A stretch of DNA of 64,000 nucleotides from Sphingomonas carotinifaciens. Lineage in GTDB: Bacteria; Pseudomonadota; Alphaproteobacteria; Sphingomonadales; Sphingomonadaceae. This document shows positions 1-8,584 of the stretch, one piece after another. The stretch is from the NCBI RefSeq assembly GCF_009789535.1, contig NZ_WSUT01000005.1, positions 1,735,501 to 1,799,500 on the forward strand, written 5' to 3'. Every line of letters starts with the position of its first letter. Positions within the stretch are counted from its first letter, which is position 1. A program made the position numbers and the translations under genes. Under the pieces are notes generated by a model. That model was given only the letters and a program-made list of their open reading frames with translations. It was not told where the DNA came from and searched no databases.

Positions 1-1
1 C

Positions 2-205
2 GACTATAGGGACTTTCGCAAGCACATCAGCTTTGTCGGCGAAAAGCCTGAAGTGACCGTGGTCATGGGCTACGACACCATGGTGCCGACCAAGGGGCCG
101 GGTGCGGGCAAGCAGGTCATGCGTCCGTTTACCGACATATGGACGAACCGTGCCGGCACCTGGCAACTCATCGCGCGGCAGGCGACGATCGCTGCCGCGC
201 GCTGA
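2..205 (+). CDS. NTF2-like (SnoaL/DUF4440-type) protein, C-terminal part only
   Basis: An open frame enters from the left edge and ends with TGA at 203-205, leaving 67 residues. The visible part has the C-terminal pattern of the NTF2-like/SnoaL fold: a beta strand (TVVMGYDTMVP), a loop with GPGAGKQV, then FTDIWTNRAGTWQLIARQAT, the F-T-x-x-W-x-x-x-x-G-x-W-x-L-x-A-R-Q signature that closes DUF4440-type proteins. These domains form small alpha+beta barrels used as enzymes or ligand binders, so the fold does not give a substrate. The start and most of the gene lie outside the window. Positions 206-331 after it hold no gene that I can see. Confidence 0.75.
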   Translation, partial: DYRDFRKHISFVGEKPEVTVVMGYDTMVPTKGPGAGKQVMRPFTDIWTNRAGTWQLIARQATIAAAR

Positions 206-331
206 AGCGGAATGACATCGCCTTGATCCGTTCGCGTCGACGTGCCTCTCGATACGTGGCTTTGCCGCTACTCGGCGACTGGGGCGCGGGGGTGGGACAA
301 GCAGGTGTCATCCAATTTCGAGACGTACGGA

Positions 332-1306
332 TCAGGCGGTCATCAGGAAGGCGGCGCCGGGGATGGAGATGACCTTGGCCTCCGGCATGGGGCAACCATT
401 TGCACCGATGCGGAAAATCGTGACCTGGCCGCTTTCCTCGTTGGCGGCGAGGAGGTGGTTTTGGTGGAGTAGCAGGTGGCGGGGGGAGCGGCCGATGCTG
501 GAGATGTGGCCGATGCGGGTGGGCGTGCCATGGGTGTCGAGCGCGTAGGTGACGATGCAGTCGCCGCCGCGGGTGGTGACGTAAAGGCGGGCGTGCGGTG
601 CATCGAGCGCGATGGCGCCGCCCAGCGTCTGTTCGACCGTGATCGCGCGGATCGATTCGGCGTGCAATGTCGCACCCTCGGGGCGCAGGACGGTGAGCGT
701 GGCGGCGAGTTCGCTGACCAGATAGGCGACCGGCAGCGTCGGATGGGGGGCGAGATGGCGCGGACCCGATCCGGGCGGGGCGGTGTAGAGCGTCTGCGGC
801 GCATGCAGATCGTCCAGGGGGCGCGACAGGATGCGGTCGGTGCCGAGATCGACGGTGAGCAGCGCACCCGCCGGGGTGAAGCCGACCCAGTGCGCGTGCG
901 GCCCGCGCTGGCGATCCGGGTCGGGGCCGTGACCGCGATCGGCCAGCGTGATGCCGGCGCCGGGCAGGCCAGTGTCGCCAAGGGGAAACAGCGTCACGCT
1001 GCCGCTGGCATAGTTGGCGACGGCGAGGTGGCGTTCGTCGCGGGACAGCGCGAGGTGGCAGGGCGCCTCGCCGCCCGAGCGGACCTGCGCCAGTGGGCGC
1101 CAGTCGGCGGCATAGACGTCCACCGTGCCCGCCGCCTCGTCCACCAGATAGCGGTGGCCGTGGCGGGCGGAGGCGACGGCGAAGGATGCGTTGCGGATCG
1201 ACGGGATCGGCGGCCTCGCCGTCCAGCCGCCCTGGCCGTCATGGACGAGCGGCACCAGTCCGGTGCCGCCCTTGCCCGCATAGGTGCCGACGAACGTGGC
1301 GGTCAT
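332..1306 (-). CDS. Lactonase-family beta-propeller protein (6-phosphogluconolactonase-like)
   Basis: A 324-residue protein with repeated beta-propeller blades: FVGTYAGKGGTGL at the start, then HLALSRDERHLAVANYASGSV, HAHWVGFTPAGALLTVDLG, GPRHLAPHPTLPVAYLVSEL and SPRHLLLHQNHLLAANEESGQV. This order (GTY near the N-terminus, GPHAH, GPRHL, a late ANE-S) is that of the Pgl/YbhE lactonase family, which hydrolyses 6-phosphogluconolactone or related sugar lactones. There is no signal peptide, so it is probably cytosolic. It is the last gene of a leftward operon, with its ATG overlapping the stop of the SDR gene as ATGA. An oxidoreductase followed by a lactonase suggests oxidation of a sugar to a lactone and then ring opening. 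The substrate is inferred, not known. Confidence 0.85.
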   Translation of the reverse strand: MTATFVGTYAGKGGTGLVPLVHDGQGGWTARPPIPSIRNASFAVASARHGHRYLVDEAAGTVDVYAADWRPLAQVRSGGEAPCHLALSRDERHLAVANYASGSVTLFPLGDTGLPGAGITLADRGHGPDPDRQRGPHAHWVGFTPAGALLTVDLGTDRILSRPLDDLHAPQTLYTAPPGSGPRHLAPHPTLPVAYLVSELAATLTVLRPEGATLHAESIRAITVEQTLGGAIALDAPHARLYVTTRGGDCIVTYALDTHGTPTRIGHISSIGRSPRHLLLHQNHLLAANEESGQVTIFRIGANGCPMPEAKVISIPGAAFLMTA

Positions 1307-2046
1307 GGCAGTTCCTGCATCCGCGGTTCGACGCGCAGGGTGACGACATCGACGCGGGGCGGGCGGGTGAGGATGAAATCGACCGCCTCGGCGATGTCCT
1401 CGGCATAGAGCATCTCGTGCCGGGCGATCATCTCGCGCTGTTCGTCGGCAGAAGGTTCCTGCATGTCGCTGCCCACCGTGCCGGGCTCGACCAGGCCGAC
1501 GCGGATGCCGCGATCCTTTACCTCCTTGCGCAGCGTCTCGGCAAAGGCGGCCAGGCCGGCCTTGGTAGCGGAATAGACGCTTTCGCCCGGCGCATGGATG
1601 GCGGCGCTGATCGACCCGATGATGACGATCTGTCCGCCATCGTCCAGCCGCTCCAGCGCGGCGCGGGTACAGGCGAGCGCGCCGACCAGATTGACATCGA
1701 CGACATAGCGCCAGGCATCGTCCTCCATCTCGTCGATGGGATCGGCGCCGAGTGCGGCGTTGGAGACGAAGGCGTCGATATGCCCCAGCCGCTCATCCGC
1801 TTCCTGGAAAAGACGCGCGACGCCCTCGCGCGTGCCCAGATCGGCGCTGATGCCATGGACCTCGCCGCGCGCATCGGCGAAGGATTCCAGCGCCTCCGCC
1901 AGTGCCGCCTCGTTGCGGCCCAGCGTCAGCACGCGGGCGCCCTTGTCGGCGAGGCTGCAGACGATGGCGCGGCCGATGCCGGTGGTGCCGCCAGTGACGA
2001 TGACGTTCTTTCCCTGCACGGTCAGGCGCTCCCCTTGCACGGTCAT
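1303..2046 (-). CDS. Short-chain dehydrogenase/reductase (SDR)
   Basis: A 247-residue classical SDR. It shows the cofactor motif TGGTTGIG at about residues 18-25, SNAALG near 95-100, catalytic Ser145 in IIGSIS, and Tyr158/Lys162 in YSATK. It reduces or oxidises a carbonyl/alcohol with NAD(P), and the substrate cannot be read from the sequence. The start is fixed by an ATGA overlap with the upstream 747-residue gene, and its own stop overlaps the lactonase start the same way, so the three genes are translationally coupled. The first residues are a short in-frame duplication (MTVQGER followed by LTVQGKN), so translation might also begin later. Length is normal for the family. Confidence 0.9.
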   Translation of the reverse strand: MTVQGERLTVQGKNVIVTGGTTGIGRAIVCSLADKGARVLTLGRNEAALAEALESFADARGEVHGISADLGTREGVARLFQEADERLGHIDAFVSNAALGADPIDEMEDDAWRYVVDVNLVGALACTRAALERLDDGGQIVIIGSISAAIHAPGESVYSATKAGLAAFAETLRKEVKDRGIRVGLVEPGTVGSDMQEPSADEQREMIARHEMLYAEDIAEAVDFILTRPPRVDVVTLRVEPRMQELP

Positions 2047-4286
2047 GCACTCCAGGTGAGGATCAGGCGGCCATTGGCCGGCACGTGAAAATCGAGGCGG
2101 TCGTCGGAGGTGGTGTGGGCGCGGACGATGTCGCCCCCCGCCGTGGTCAGCGTCGCCTGCGGCAGCTTGCGGCGTTTCAGGCGGACCAGCGACAGATCGG
2201 CCTGACAGGTCTCGCCGCCGTCCAGCGACAGGGTCAGCGCGCGGTCGCCGGTCCGCTCGATGCTGCGGATGAACAGGTTGCAGAACAGGCGGAACGGCGC
2301 CTCGTCGATGCGGTGGTGGGAGCGGGCGGCGAAGACCAGCGCGGCGCCGCTGCCATAGATTTCCTGCCCGACCTGGCCGGGCGACTGGCCGTCGCCGTAG
2401 AGATCCTCCAGCGGGAAGGCGAGATCCGGGTTGATGACGCCGCTTTGGTGCGGAGGATCGGCCAGTATCTCCTTGGGCAGCGCTTCGGGATAATAAAACC
2501 AGGCGCGGTCGAGGGCGTATCTGCAATATTCGCCGATCAGCATGCGCACCGCGGGTTCCAGATCGGGGCCGCTGTCCGCCAGATAGGCCTCGAACGCGGT
2601 GAAGCTGTCGAAGCATTCGTAGATCGCCATGTAGGGCGAGTCGTGCAGGCAGGTGGCGCCCAAGAAGGTGCGGTAATGCACCGCGTGGCCGATCTCGGAT
2701 TCCCAGATCTCGCAATTGTGGAAGAAGCTGGCGAGATAGACGTAGCTTTGCGACAGATAACGGTCGTCGTTGGTGATCCGCCACAGCCGCATGCAGGCGG
2801 CGGCACCCCAGGCGGTCAGGTTCGCCTGATATTCCAGGTCGAAGCGCATGCCGACCGCCGCATCGATCGCCGCGCGCGCCTCCGCCAGATAGGTCGGGTC
2901 GTCGGTCAGTTCGTGGCATTGCAGCATCAGATAGGCGTAGATGCCGCCGACATCGGTCTGGCCGAAGCGGTCGTCGTTGCGCGCCTTCGTCTTCACGGTG
3001 AAGTCGCGGATGTCGTACATGACCGGCCAGACATAATCGAAATGATGCGCCGCGCGGATGCCGAAGCCGACCGACTTCAGCAGGAGTTCGCGGCACACCT
3101 CGTCGCCTTGCAGCGCCAGCCGCGCCATGTTGAGCATCGGGTGGTAGAGATACCAGCTGTCGACGGCGTCGGCGTCCTTGTCCTTGCCGACATTGGGCAG
3201 ATAGCGGCGCAGCGTCTGGAGATCGGGATCGTAGAAGCGCGCCAGCCCGGCGCGCAGTTCGTCTTCCAGCGGCAAGGGCGCGCCCAGCCAGCGGCCATAA
3301 TCATGCACCGCGGCCAGCACCGACATCTGCACCATGACGTCGGGATATTCGCCGTCCGGATAGGGCATGATGTAGCGGTGGCCATATTGGCGCCTGCTCG
3401 CCTGCGGCGCCTCCGCCAGATCGCGCAGCGTGCGCTCGGACAGGCCCACCCAGTCGCGATAGTCGGTGCGCGGCAGCGGCAGCGCCTTGTACGCGATGCC
3501 GAGCATCTGGAGGAACTGGCGCGCCATCTCCAGCTCGTTGTCGCCCGCATGGTCGCGGAAGACGAGGATGGCGTCGGAGATCATCACCTCCTGCCCGGCG
3601 GGCAGCGGGTGGGTGGGGGGCGTGCCGCTTTGCGGCGGGGTGGGCAGGAGATAGCCGAGTTCGGGCCACTCGCCGCCCATCGCGGCGTCGGGCACGGTAT
3701 CGGTGGCACGGAAATAGTCGTTCAGCGCGGTCAGGTTCTGGAAGTAGAGCGTGCTGCCGAACGCGGGTTCCTCGAAGCGGAAATAGATGAGCGCGCTGTT
3801 CACGCCGCGCTGGGCCGCCTCGACCGTGCCGTGCGCGCCCAGCGGATCGTCGTCGGCGCCCAGCACGTAGCAGTCGCGCGGGTGGAACGGGATCAGCAGC
3901 GGCGCGCGCGGGGTCAGCCGCACCTGCATCTGCAGGCGGTGGAGATCGGCCTCCGACGTGCGCAGCGCGATGACGTGGCGCCCGACGACGCTTTCGGCCT
4001 CCAGCCGCAGTACCTCATGCTGTTCGGGGGCGAGCTTGCGGACCTTGAACCCGCCATCGGGGGTGTAGGCGGCGCGCAGGGCCAGCCCGCCCTTGTCCGG
4101 GCGGCGGATGATGAGCCAGACCGAGTCCGCGCCTTGGCAGATGTCGACCGACAGGTCGCCGAGGCCGAACCGGTCGAGCCGCTTCATCGCGCCGCCCATC
4201 AGCTCCTCGCGCAGGCCCAGCACATAGGCGCTGACGCCAGGAATGTCCTCAGGGGGCTTGACGATGTCCAATACCGTCGATGACAT
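2043..4286 (-). CDS. Uncharacterised 747-residue protein, probably carbohydrate-active (toroid-like helical repeats)
   Basis: I do not recognise a named family. The protein is soluble with no signal peptide. The N-terminal 250 residues are beta-rich (VWLIIRRPDKGG, LLIPFHPRDCYVLG, YFRFEEPAFGSTLYFQNLTALNDYF). The central 300-600 region is rich in aromatic residues and helical pairs (DSWYLYHPMLNMARLAL, VGGIYAYLMLQCHEL, ANLTAWGAAACMRLWRITND, DSPYMAIYECFDSFTAFEAYL), reminiscent of (alpha/alpha)6-toroid glycosidases and epimerases. The C-terminus is a small beta domain ending FHVPANGRLILTW. I chose the ATG at 4286 because GGAGG lies 9 nt upstream, while the ATG at 4295 has that GGAGG only 1 nt away. 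It heads an operon with an SDR and a lactonase, so a sugar-related role is inferred. Confidence is high for the gene and low for the function. Confidence 0.8.
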   Translation of the reverse strand: MSSTVLDIVKPPEDIPGVSAYVLGLREELMGGAMKRLDRFGLGDLSVDICQGADSVWLIIRRPDKGGLALRAAYTPDGGFKVRKLAPEQHEVLRLEAESVVGRHVIALRTSEADLHRLQMQVRLTPRAPLLIPFHPRDCYVLGADDDPLGAHGTVEAAQRGVNSALIYFRFEEPAFGSTLYFQNLTALNDYFRATDTVPDAAMGGEWPELGYLLPTPPQSGTPPTHPLPAGQEVMISDAILVFRDHAGDNELEMARQFLQMLGIAYKALPLPRTDYRDWVGLSERTLRDLAEAPQASRRQYGHRYIMPYPDGEYPDVMVQMSVLAAVHDYGRWLGAPLPLEDELRAGLARFYDPDLQTLRRYLPNVGKDKDADAVDSWYLYHPMLNMARLALQGDEVCRELLLKSVGFGIRAAHHFDYVWPVMYDIRDFTVKTKARNDDRFGQTDVGGIYAYLMLQCHELTDDPTYLAEARAAIDAAVGMRFDLEYQANLTAWGAAACMRLWRITNDDRYLSQSYVYLASFFHNCEIWESEIGHAVHYRTFLGATCLHDSPYMAIYECFDSFTAFEAYLADSGPDLEPAVRMLIGEYCRYALDRAWFYYPEALPKEILADPPHQSGVINPDLAFPLEDLYGDGQSPGQVGQEIYGSGAALVFAARSHHRIDEAPFRLFCNLFIRSIERTGDRALTLSLDGGETCQADLSLVRLKRRKLPQATLTTAGGDIVRAHTTSDDRLDFHVPANGRLILTWSA

Positions 4287-4300
4287 AAATCCCATCCTCC

Positions 4301-4325
4301 GGAACCAAATCCCTTAACGCATGTT
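4301..4325 (+). promoter_or_regulatory. Possible EcfG-type stress promoter, GGAAC-N16-TGTT
   Basis: GGAAC at 4301-4305 is followed after 16 nt by TGTT. The alphaproteobacterial EcfG consensus is GGAAC-N16/17-CGTT, so this differs by one base in the -10 part. It points rightward to the patatin-like gene about 125 nt away, inside the 163-bp divergent region 4287-4449. Chance occurrence is possible. Confidence 0.35.
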
Positions 4326-4449
4326 GTCCTAAGCGACTGAAAATACGTCACTATCTGGCACAACTCGACAGCGAGCCGTTGGTTCATGCGATGCGGCGAA
4401 CGGCGCGTCGCGCGTTGTGGACGGCATGGCAGGGAAGGCTGGAGCATCG

Positions 4450-5493
4450 ATGGGCAGTTGGACCGACGATCATGGTGCGCGGCCCCGCGTCGCGCTGGTG
4501 CTGGGTGGGGGCAATGCGCTGGGTGCGTATCAGGCCGGCGTGTTCGAGGCCCTGCAATCGGCAGGGATCGTGCCGGAATGGATCGCGGGCACCTCGATCG
4601 GGGCGGTCAACGGCGCGCTGATCTGCGGCAATGCACCCGAGGCACGGCTGGACCGGTTGCGCGACTTCTGGCGGCCGGCGGAAGGCGCCATATCGCCGAC
4701 CGGGCCCGGAGAGACGGCGCGGCGGACCGCCAGTGTCGCGGAGGCCATGTTATGGGGGCGCGGCGACGTGTTCGCGCCACGCGGCCCCGGTACGTGGCCG
4801 ATGGGTACGCAGGCGCTGTACGATTCGTCACCGCTGGGGCGGGGTATCGCGCGGCTGGTCGATATCGATCGGCTGAATGACGGCGGGATGCGCTACGCCA
4901 CGGTGGCGGTCGACCTGGAGACGGGGGCGGAGCGCGTGTTCGACACGCAGCGAGGCCGCGTCGGCGTCGATCATGTGCGGGCAAGCGGTGCGCTGTTGCC
5001 GCTGTTCCCGCCGGTCACCGTCGATGGCCGCGACCTGGTCGACGGGGGTACCGCGTCGAACCTGCCGGTCGATCTGGTGCTGGCGGAGCCGGGCGAGGGC
5101 GCGTTGCTGTGCATCGCGGTCGACCTGTTGCCGCTGGAGGGCGGTGCGGCGCGGACATTGGGCGATTCGTTGCAGCGGATGCAGGACCTGGCCTTTGCCT
5201 GTCAGGCGCGGCGGGCGATCACCGGGTGGCAGCGCGACTATGACCTGCGCGCGCGGATACCCGGCGAGACGCCGCGCACGGTGACGTTGATCCACATGGC
5301 TTATGGCGGCGAGGAGCGGGAAGTGTCGGGCAAGGCGCTGGACTTCTCCGCGCGCTCGATCGGCGAGCGGTGGACACGCGGCGCGCGCGACATGCACCAT
5401 GTCATCGCGCAACTGGATGCGGGCGAGATCGCCACCGGCCGGTCCGGGCTGACGGTCTACCGCTTTCAGGACGGCGAGCGGCGGGAAGGCTGA
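4450..5493 (+). CDS. Patatin-like phospholipase family protein
   Basis: With the chosen start it has 347 residues. It carries the patatin/RssA signature: oxyanion glycine loop GGGNALGAYQAG at about 19-30, nucleophile elbow GTSIG with Ser49, and the catalytic Asp in VDGGTASNLPVD. These enzymes use a Ser-Asp dyad to hydrolyse acyl esters of lipids. No signal peptide or membrane segment is seen, so it is likely a cytosolic lipase, probably with an extra C-terminal domain after about residue 230 of the DUF3734 type. I prefer ATG 4450, which has GGAG 5 nt upstream (4441-4444), over ATG 4417 or 4426. It is divergent from the 747-residue gene. Confidence 0.88.
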   Translation: MGSWTDDHGARPRVALVLGGGNALGAYQAGVFEALQSAGIVPEWIAGTSIGAVNGALICGNAPEARLDRLRDFWRPAEGAISPTGPGETARRTASVAEAMLWGRGDVFAPRGPGTWPMGTQALYDSSPLGRGIARLVDIDRLNDGGMRYATVAVDLETGAERVFDTQRGRVGVDHVRASGALLPLFPPVTVDGRDLVDGGTASNLPVDLVLAEPGEGALLCIAVDLLPLEGGAARTLGDSLQRMQDLAFACQARRAITGWQRDYDLRARIPGETPRTVTLIHMAYGGEEREVSGKALDFSARSIGERWTRGARDMHHVIAQLDAGEIATGRSGLTVYRFQDGERREG

Positions 5494-5503
5494 TCGCGGA
5501 TCG

Positions 5504-5728
5504 TCAGGTGACGATCGGATGGCGACCGCGCAGATCGTCGAGCGTGCGTTCCACCGCGGCATTCTCGCCCGCGGTGCCGGCGGGGGCGAGCGACCAGTTG
5601 CAATGGGGATGCGTCTCGGCACTGTAGACGCGTACATCGCCCAGCACGATCCGCCAGCGGCGGCGGGTGCCGCCCACCTGTTTCACGAGCGTTGAGAGCA
5701 GGATGTCGAGAAGGTCGTCGCGGGTCAT
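5504..5728 (-). CDS. Small conserved hypothetical protein, 74 residues
   Basis: The frame could begin at 5806, but residues before MTRDDLLDIL look non-coding and overlap the recA LexA box, so ATG 5728 is preferred. The product has a helical start (DDLLDILLSTLVKQV), a basic beta stretch (TRRRWRIVLGDVRVY) and a polar tail with HPHCNWSLAPAG. No catalytic motif is visible. It resembles small hypotheticals common in sphingomonad genomes, but I can give no function. It converges on the patatin gene with 10 nt between stops and is divergent from recA. Confidence 0.6.
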   Translation of the reverse strand: MTRDDLLDILLSTLVKQVGGTRRRWRIVLGDVRVYSAETHPHCNWSLAPAGTAGENAAVERTLDDLRGRHPIVT

Positions 5729-5806
5729 GCTGGGGCGCGTTAGCCCCATCGGCGCCGTCAGGGAAGCAGGCATGCGAAAGCGGCGTACAGCGACAAAAAT
5801 TGTCAT

Positions 5807-5821
5807 GTTCCATCCTTGTTC
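5807..5821 (+). promoter_or_regulatory. LexA (SOS) box GTTC-N7-GTTC upstream of recA
   Basis: GTTC at 5807-5810 and again at 5818-5821 with a 7-nt spacer gives the alphaproteobacterial LexA operator, a direct repeat unlike the E. coli palindrome. It lies 76 nt before the recA ATG. The second half-site also starts a small dyad, GTTCCGGAGGAAC (5818-5830). Repression by LexA and induction by DNA damage are inferred from the known family. Confidence 0.85.
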
Positions 5822-5896
5822 CGGAGGAACAAAGAGCGTACATAGCGGTCAGCAATTGAACGTAGAAACAGCATGCTCTAGCGAAGGGAGCTTCTG

Positions 5897-6970
5897 ATGG
5901 CCGCCAATCTGAAAGTGATCGATACCGGCATGGCAACCCTCAATGCAGACCGGCAAAAGGCGCTAGACGCCGCGCTGGCACAGATCGACCGCGCCTTCGG
6001 CAAGGGCTCCGCGATGAAGCTGGGGCAGAAGGAGGCGATGCAGGTCGAGGCGATCTCGACCGGCTCGCTCGGTCTCGACATCGCACTCGGCGTCGGCGGC
6101 CTGCCGCGCGGTCGCGTGATCGAGGTCTATGGCCCTGAATCGTCGGGCAAGACGACGCTGGCCCTCCACGTCATCGCCGAGGCGCAGAAGAATGGCGGCA
6201 CCGCTGCCTTCGTCGACGCCGAACATGCGCTCGACCCGGTCTATGCCAAGAAGCTGGGCGTCAACATCGACGAGCTGATCGTGTCGCAGCCCGACACGGG
6301 CGAGCAGGCGCTGGAGATCACCGACACGCTGGTCCGCTCCAACGCGATCGACGTGCTGGTGGTCGACTCGGTCGCGGCACTGGTGCCGCGCGCGGAAATC
6401 GAGGGCGAGATGGGCGACAGCCATGTCGGCCTGCAGGCGCGCCTGATGTCGCAGTCCCTGCGCAAGCTGACCGGTTCGATCAGCCGTTCGCGCTGCATGG
6501 TGATCTTCATCAACCAGCTGCGCATGAAGATCGGCGTGATGTACGGCAACCCGGAAACGACGACGGGCGGCAACGCGCTGAAATTCTATGCGTCCGTTCG
6601 TCTCGACATCCGCCGCACCGGCGCGATCAAGGACCGCGAGGAAGTGACCGGCAACGCGACCCGCGTGAAGGTGGTGAAGAACAAGGTCGCGCCACCGTTC
6701 AAGCAGGTCGAGTTCGACATCATGTATGGCGAGGGTATCTCCAAGATCGGCGAGATCCTCGATCTGGGTGTGAAGGCCGGGCTGGTCGAGAAGTCGGGTA
6801 GCTGGTTCTCCTACGACTCGGTGCGGATCGGGCAGGGGCGCGAGAACGCCAAGACGTACTTGCGGGAAAACCCGGAAATGGCCGACCGGCTGGAACGCGC
6901 CATCCGTCAGCGCACCGACAAGGTCGCCGAGGAGATGATGACCGGCCCGGATGCCGAGGACGACGCCTGA
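5897..6970 (+). CDS. recA: Recombinase RecA
   Basis: A full-length RecA of 357 residues. It has Walker A GPESSGKT at residues 79-86, Walker B VLVVDS near 153-158, the loop-1 region around [20 protein letters not shown], loop 2 near [15 protein letters not shown], and an acidic C-terminal tail (PDAEDDA). It forms ATP-dependent filaments on single-stranded DNA for recombination repair and stimulates LexA self-cleavage. The start ATG has GGGAG at 5886-5890, 6 nt upstream. It is a single-gene unit with an SOS box upstream and a hairpin terminator downstream. Nothing is unusual about it. Confidence 0.99.
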   Translation: MAANLKVIDTGMATLNADRQKALDAALAQIDRAFGKGSAMKLGQKEAMQVEAISTGSLGLDIALGVGGLPRGRVIEVYGPESSGKTTLALHVIAEAQKNGGTAAFVDAEHALDPVYAKKLGVNIDELIVSQPDTGEQALEITDTLVRSNAIDVLVVDSVAALVPRAEIEGEMGDSHVGLQARLMSQSLRKLTGSISRSRCMVIFINQLRMKIGVMYGNPETTTGGNALKFYASVRLDIRRTGAIKDREEVTGNATRVKVVKNKVAPPFKQVEFDIMYGEGISKIGEILDLGVKAGLVEKSGSWFSYDSVRIGQGRENAKTYLRENPEMADRLERAIRQRTDKVAEEMMTGPDAEDDA

Positions 6971-7064
6971 GGGCGGCCCGCGCCCTCCGACAAGGGGCGC
7001 GGCAGGTCATCTTGCATCATGCCGATGCCGACACGAGAAGGGCCTGCCGATCCGGCGGGCCCTT
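6969..7064 (+). terminator. Two hairpins downstream of recA, the second terminator-like
   Basis: The first hairpin overlaps the recA stop: 6969-6975 GAGGGCG pairs with 6981-6987 CGCCCTC around a 5-nt loop. The second pairs 7038-7048 (AAGGGCCTGCC) with 7054-7064 (GGCGGGCCCTT) with one wobble and a 5-nt loop, and is followed by TTGTCGTTTC. The second is the likely intrinsic terminator. The next gene starts at 7122. Confidence 0.65.
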
Positions 7065-7121
7065 TGTCGTTTCGGAGACGAGGGGCCGCGGCCTTTATCG
7101 CCTGACAGGAGAATGCAGCGC

Positions 7122-7958
7122 ATGACCGGACGATCCGAATGGCAGTCCCGTGTGGGTCGGGTATGGGCACAGGAATGGCGCCGGACCGATCGCGCGCTGG
7201 CGAGCGTGGCCGAGCGGCTGGATGCGGCGATCGCGGCGGTTGCGCCACAAAGCGGCCATGCCGTCGATATCGGCTGCGGCGCGGGCAGCACGACGCTGGC
7301 GCTTGCCGCGGCACGACCGCATCTGCGGGTCACCGGGATCGACCTTTCGCCCGATCTGCTCGGCACGGCTCGGGAACGTGGTGAAGGACATGGCAATGTC
7401 GCCTTTGCCGAGGGCGACGCGCTGGCGGTCCTGCCGACGCTGGCGCCGCTCGACCTGATCGTGTCGCGTCACGGCGTGATGTTCTTCGACGATCCGGCTA
7501 CGGCCTTTACCCGCATGCGCGCGGCGATGCGGCCAGGCAAGCCGCTGGTCTTTTCCTGCTTCCGGGCGCGGGCGGAGAATGACTGGGCGGTGGCGCTCGA
7601 CGCGGCGGTGGGCGGCGGGCCGGCTGTGGCCACTGGCTATGCGCCCGGCCCGTTCGGGTTGGCCGATCGCGCGTTTACGCAGGACATGCTTGGCCAGGCC
7701 GGTTGGGCCGACATCCGCGCGGCGGCGCATGACGTCGCCTACCGCGTCGGCGGCGGAGACGATGCGGTGGAGGACGCACTCGGCTTCTTCGCGCGGATCG
7801 GGCCGGCGGCGACGCCGCTTGCCAATGCGGCCCCGGCGGAGCGTTATGCGCTGGAAGCGCGTTTGCGCTCCCTGCTCCATCCGCGCGTCGTGGACGGGGC
7901 GATCGATTTCACTGCGGCCATCTGGATCTGGACCGCGACAGCAGGGGAGGCCGCATGA
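7122..7958 (+). CDS. Class I SAM-dependent methyltransferase
   Basis: A 278-residue protein with motif I VDIGCGAGSTTLAL near residues 44-57, the acidic end of beta 2 in VTGIDLSP, an acidic DALAVLP, and DLIVSRHGVMFFDDPATAFTRMRAAMRPGKPLVFSCFRA, which matches the post-I to motif III region of the UbiE/Methyltransf_25 type. It transfers a methyl group from S-adenosylmethionine. The acceptor is unknown. The upstream ATG at 7113 is only 1 nt from AGGAG (7107-7111), whereas ATG 7122 has a 10-nt spacer and is preferred. Its stop overlaps the GST start (ATGA), so the two are co-translated. Confidence 0.85.
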   Translation: MTGRSEWQSRVGRVWAQEWRRTDRALASVAERLDAAIAAVAPQSGHAVDIGCGAGSTTLALAAARPHLRVTGIDLSPDLLGTARERGEGHGNVAFAEGDALAVLPTLAPLDLIVSRHGVMFFDDPATAFTRMRAAMRPGKPLVFSCFRARAENDWAVALDAAVGGGPAVATGYAPGPFGLADRAFTQDMLGQAGWADIRAAAHDVAYRVGGGDDAVEDALGFFARIGPAATPLANAAPAERYALEARLRSLLHPRVVDGAIDFTAAIWIWTATAGEAA

Positions 7959-8578
7959 TCGTCGTCCATCATCTGGAAAACAGCCGCTCGCAACGCATCC
8001 TGTGGATGCTGGAGGAACTGGGGCTGCCCTATGAGGTGAAACGGTACGAACGGGACCCCAAGACGATGCTGGCGCCGCGTGAATTGCGCGCGGTGCATCC
8101 GCTGGGCAAGTCGCCGGTGATCCAGGATGATGGCGCGGTCGTGGCGGAAACCGGGGCGATCGCCGAATATCTGGTGGAAAAGGCGGACGGGCGGCTGGGC
8201 GCGCCGTCGCACCGCGAGGCGGCGCTGCGCTATCGCTTCTGGCTGCACTATGCGGAAGGCTCGCTGATGCCGCCGCTGCTCCTGCTGCTGGTGCTCGGGC
8301 GCATCCCGCTGATGGGCAAGGCCGCGATCAAGCGGGTGCAGCCGATGCTGGACCGGCATCTGGACTATGTGGAGGCGGAGCTGGCGCGGCGCCCGTGGTT
8401 TGCCGGCGACCAGATGACGGCGGCGGACATCATGATGAGCTTCCCGCTGGAAGCGGCGCGCAAGCGTGGCGGCCTGAACGAAAGCCGCCCGGCGACGATG
8501 GCGTGGCTGGACAAGATCCATGCCCGGCCCGCCTATCAGGCGGCGTTGGCGAAGGGCGGCCCCTACACCTTCGCCTGA
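7955..8578 (+). CDS. Glutathione S-transferase family protein
   Basis: A 207-residue protein with the two GST domains. The thioredoxin-like N-terminus has HHLENSRSQRILWMLEELGLPYEV and the cis-proline/glutathione motif HPLGKSPVIQDDGAVVAETGAIAEYL (SPV followed by ET-GAI). The helical C-terminus contains DRHLDYVEAELARRPWFAGDQMTAADIMMSFPLE, the usual N-capping region with TAADI. The N-terminal Ser in SRS is where serine-type bacterial GSTs place their catalytic residue. It probably conjugates glutathione to electrophiles or reduces peroxides. It is coupled to the upstream methyltransferase by ATGA and converges on the DctA-type gene with 6 nt between stops. Confidence 0.92.
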   Translation: MIVVHHLENSRSQRILWMLEELGLPYEVKRYERDPKTMLAPRELRAVHPLGKSPVIQDDGAVVAETGAIAEYLVEKADGRLGAPSHREAALRYRFWLHYAEGSLMPPLLLLLVLGRIPLMGKAAIKRVQPMLDRHLDYVEAELARRPWFAGDQMTAADIMMSFPLEAARKRGGLNESRPATMAWLDKIHARPAYQAALAKGGPYTFA

Positions 8579-8584
8579 CCGCCT

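Noticed and set aside
2085..4283. A 732-codon open frame on the plus strand, antisense to the 747-residue gene
   Set aside because: Its composition is Arg/Ala/Gly-heavy with no motif, typical of a shadow frame in GC-rich DNA. The opposite strand has domain-like sequence, an SD site and operon overlaps.
5826..5848. GGAAC upstream of recA as a possible EcfG promoter
   Set aside because: At the required distance the sequence reads GTC, not CGTT, and the neighbouring GTTC-N7-GTTC already explains the dyad.
7113..7121. An earlier start (ATG 7113) for the methyltransferase
   Set aside because: The AGGAG would be only 1 nt away. ATG 7122 gives normal spacing and no domain loss.
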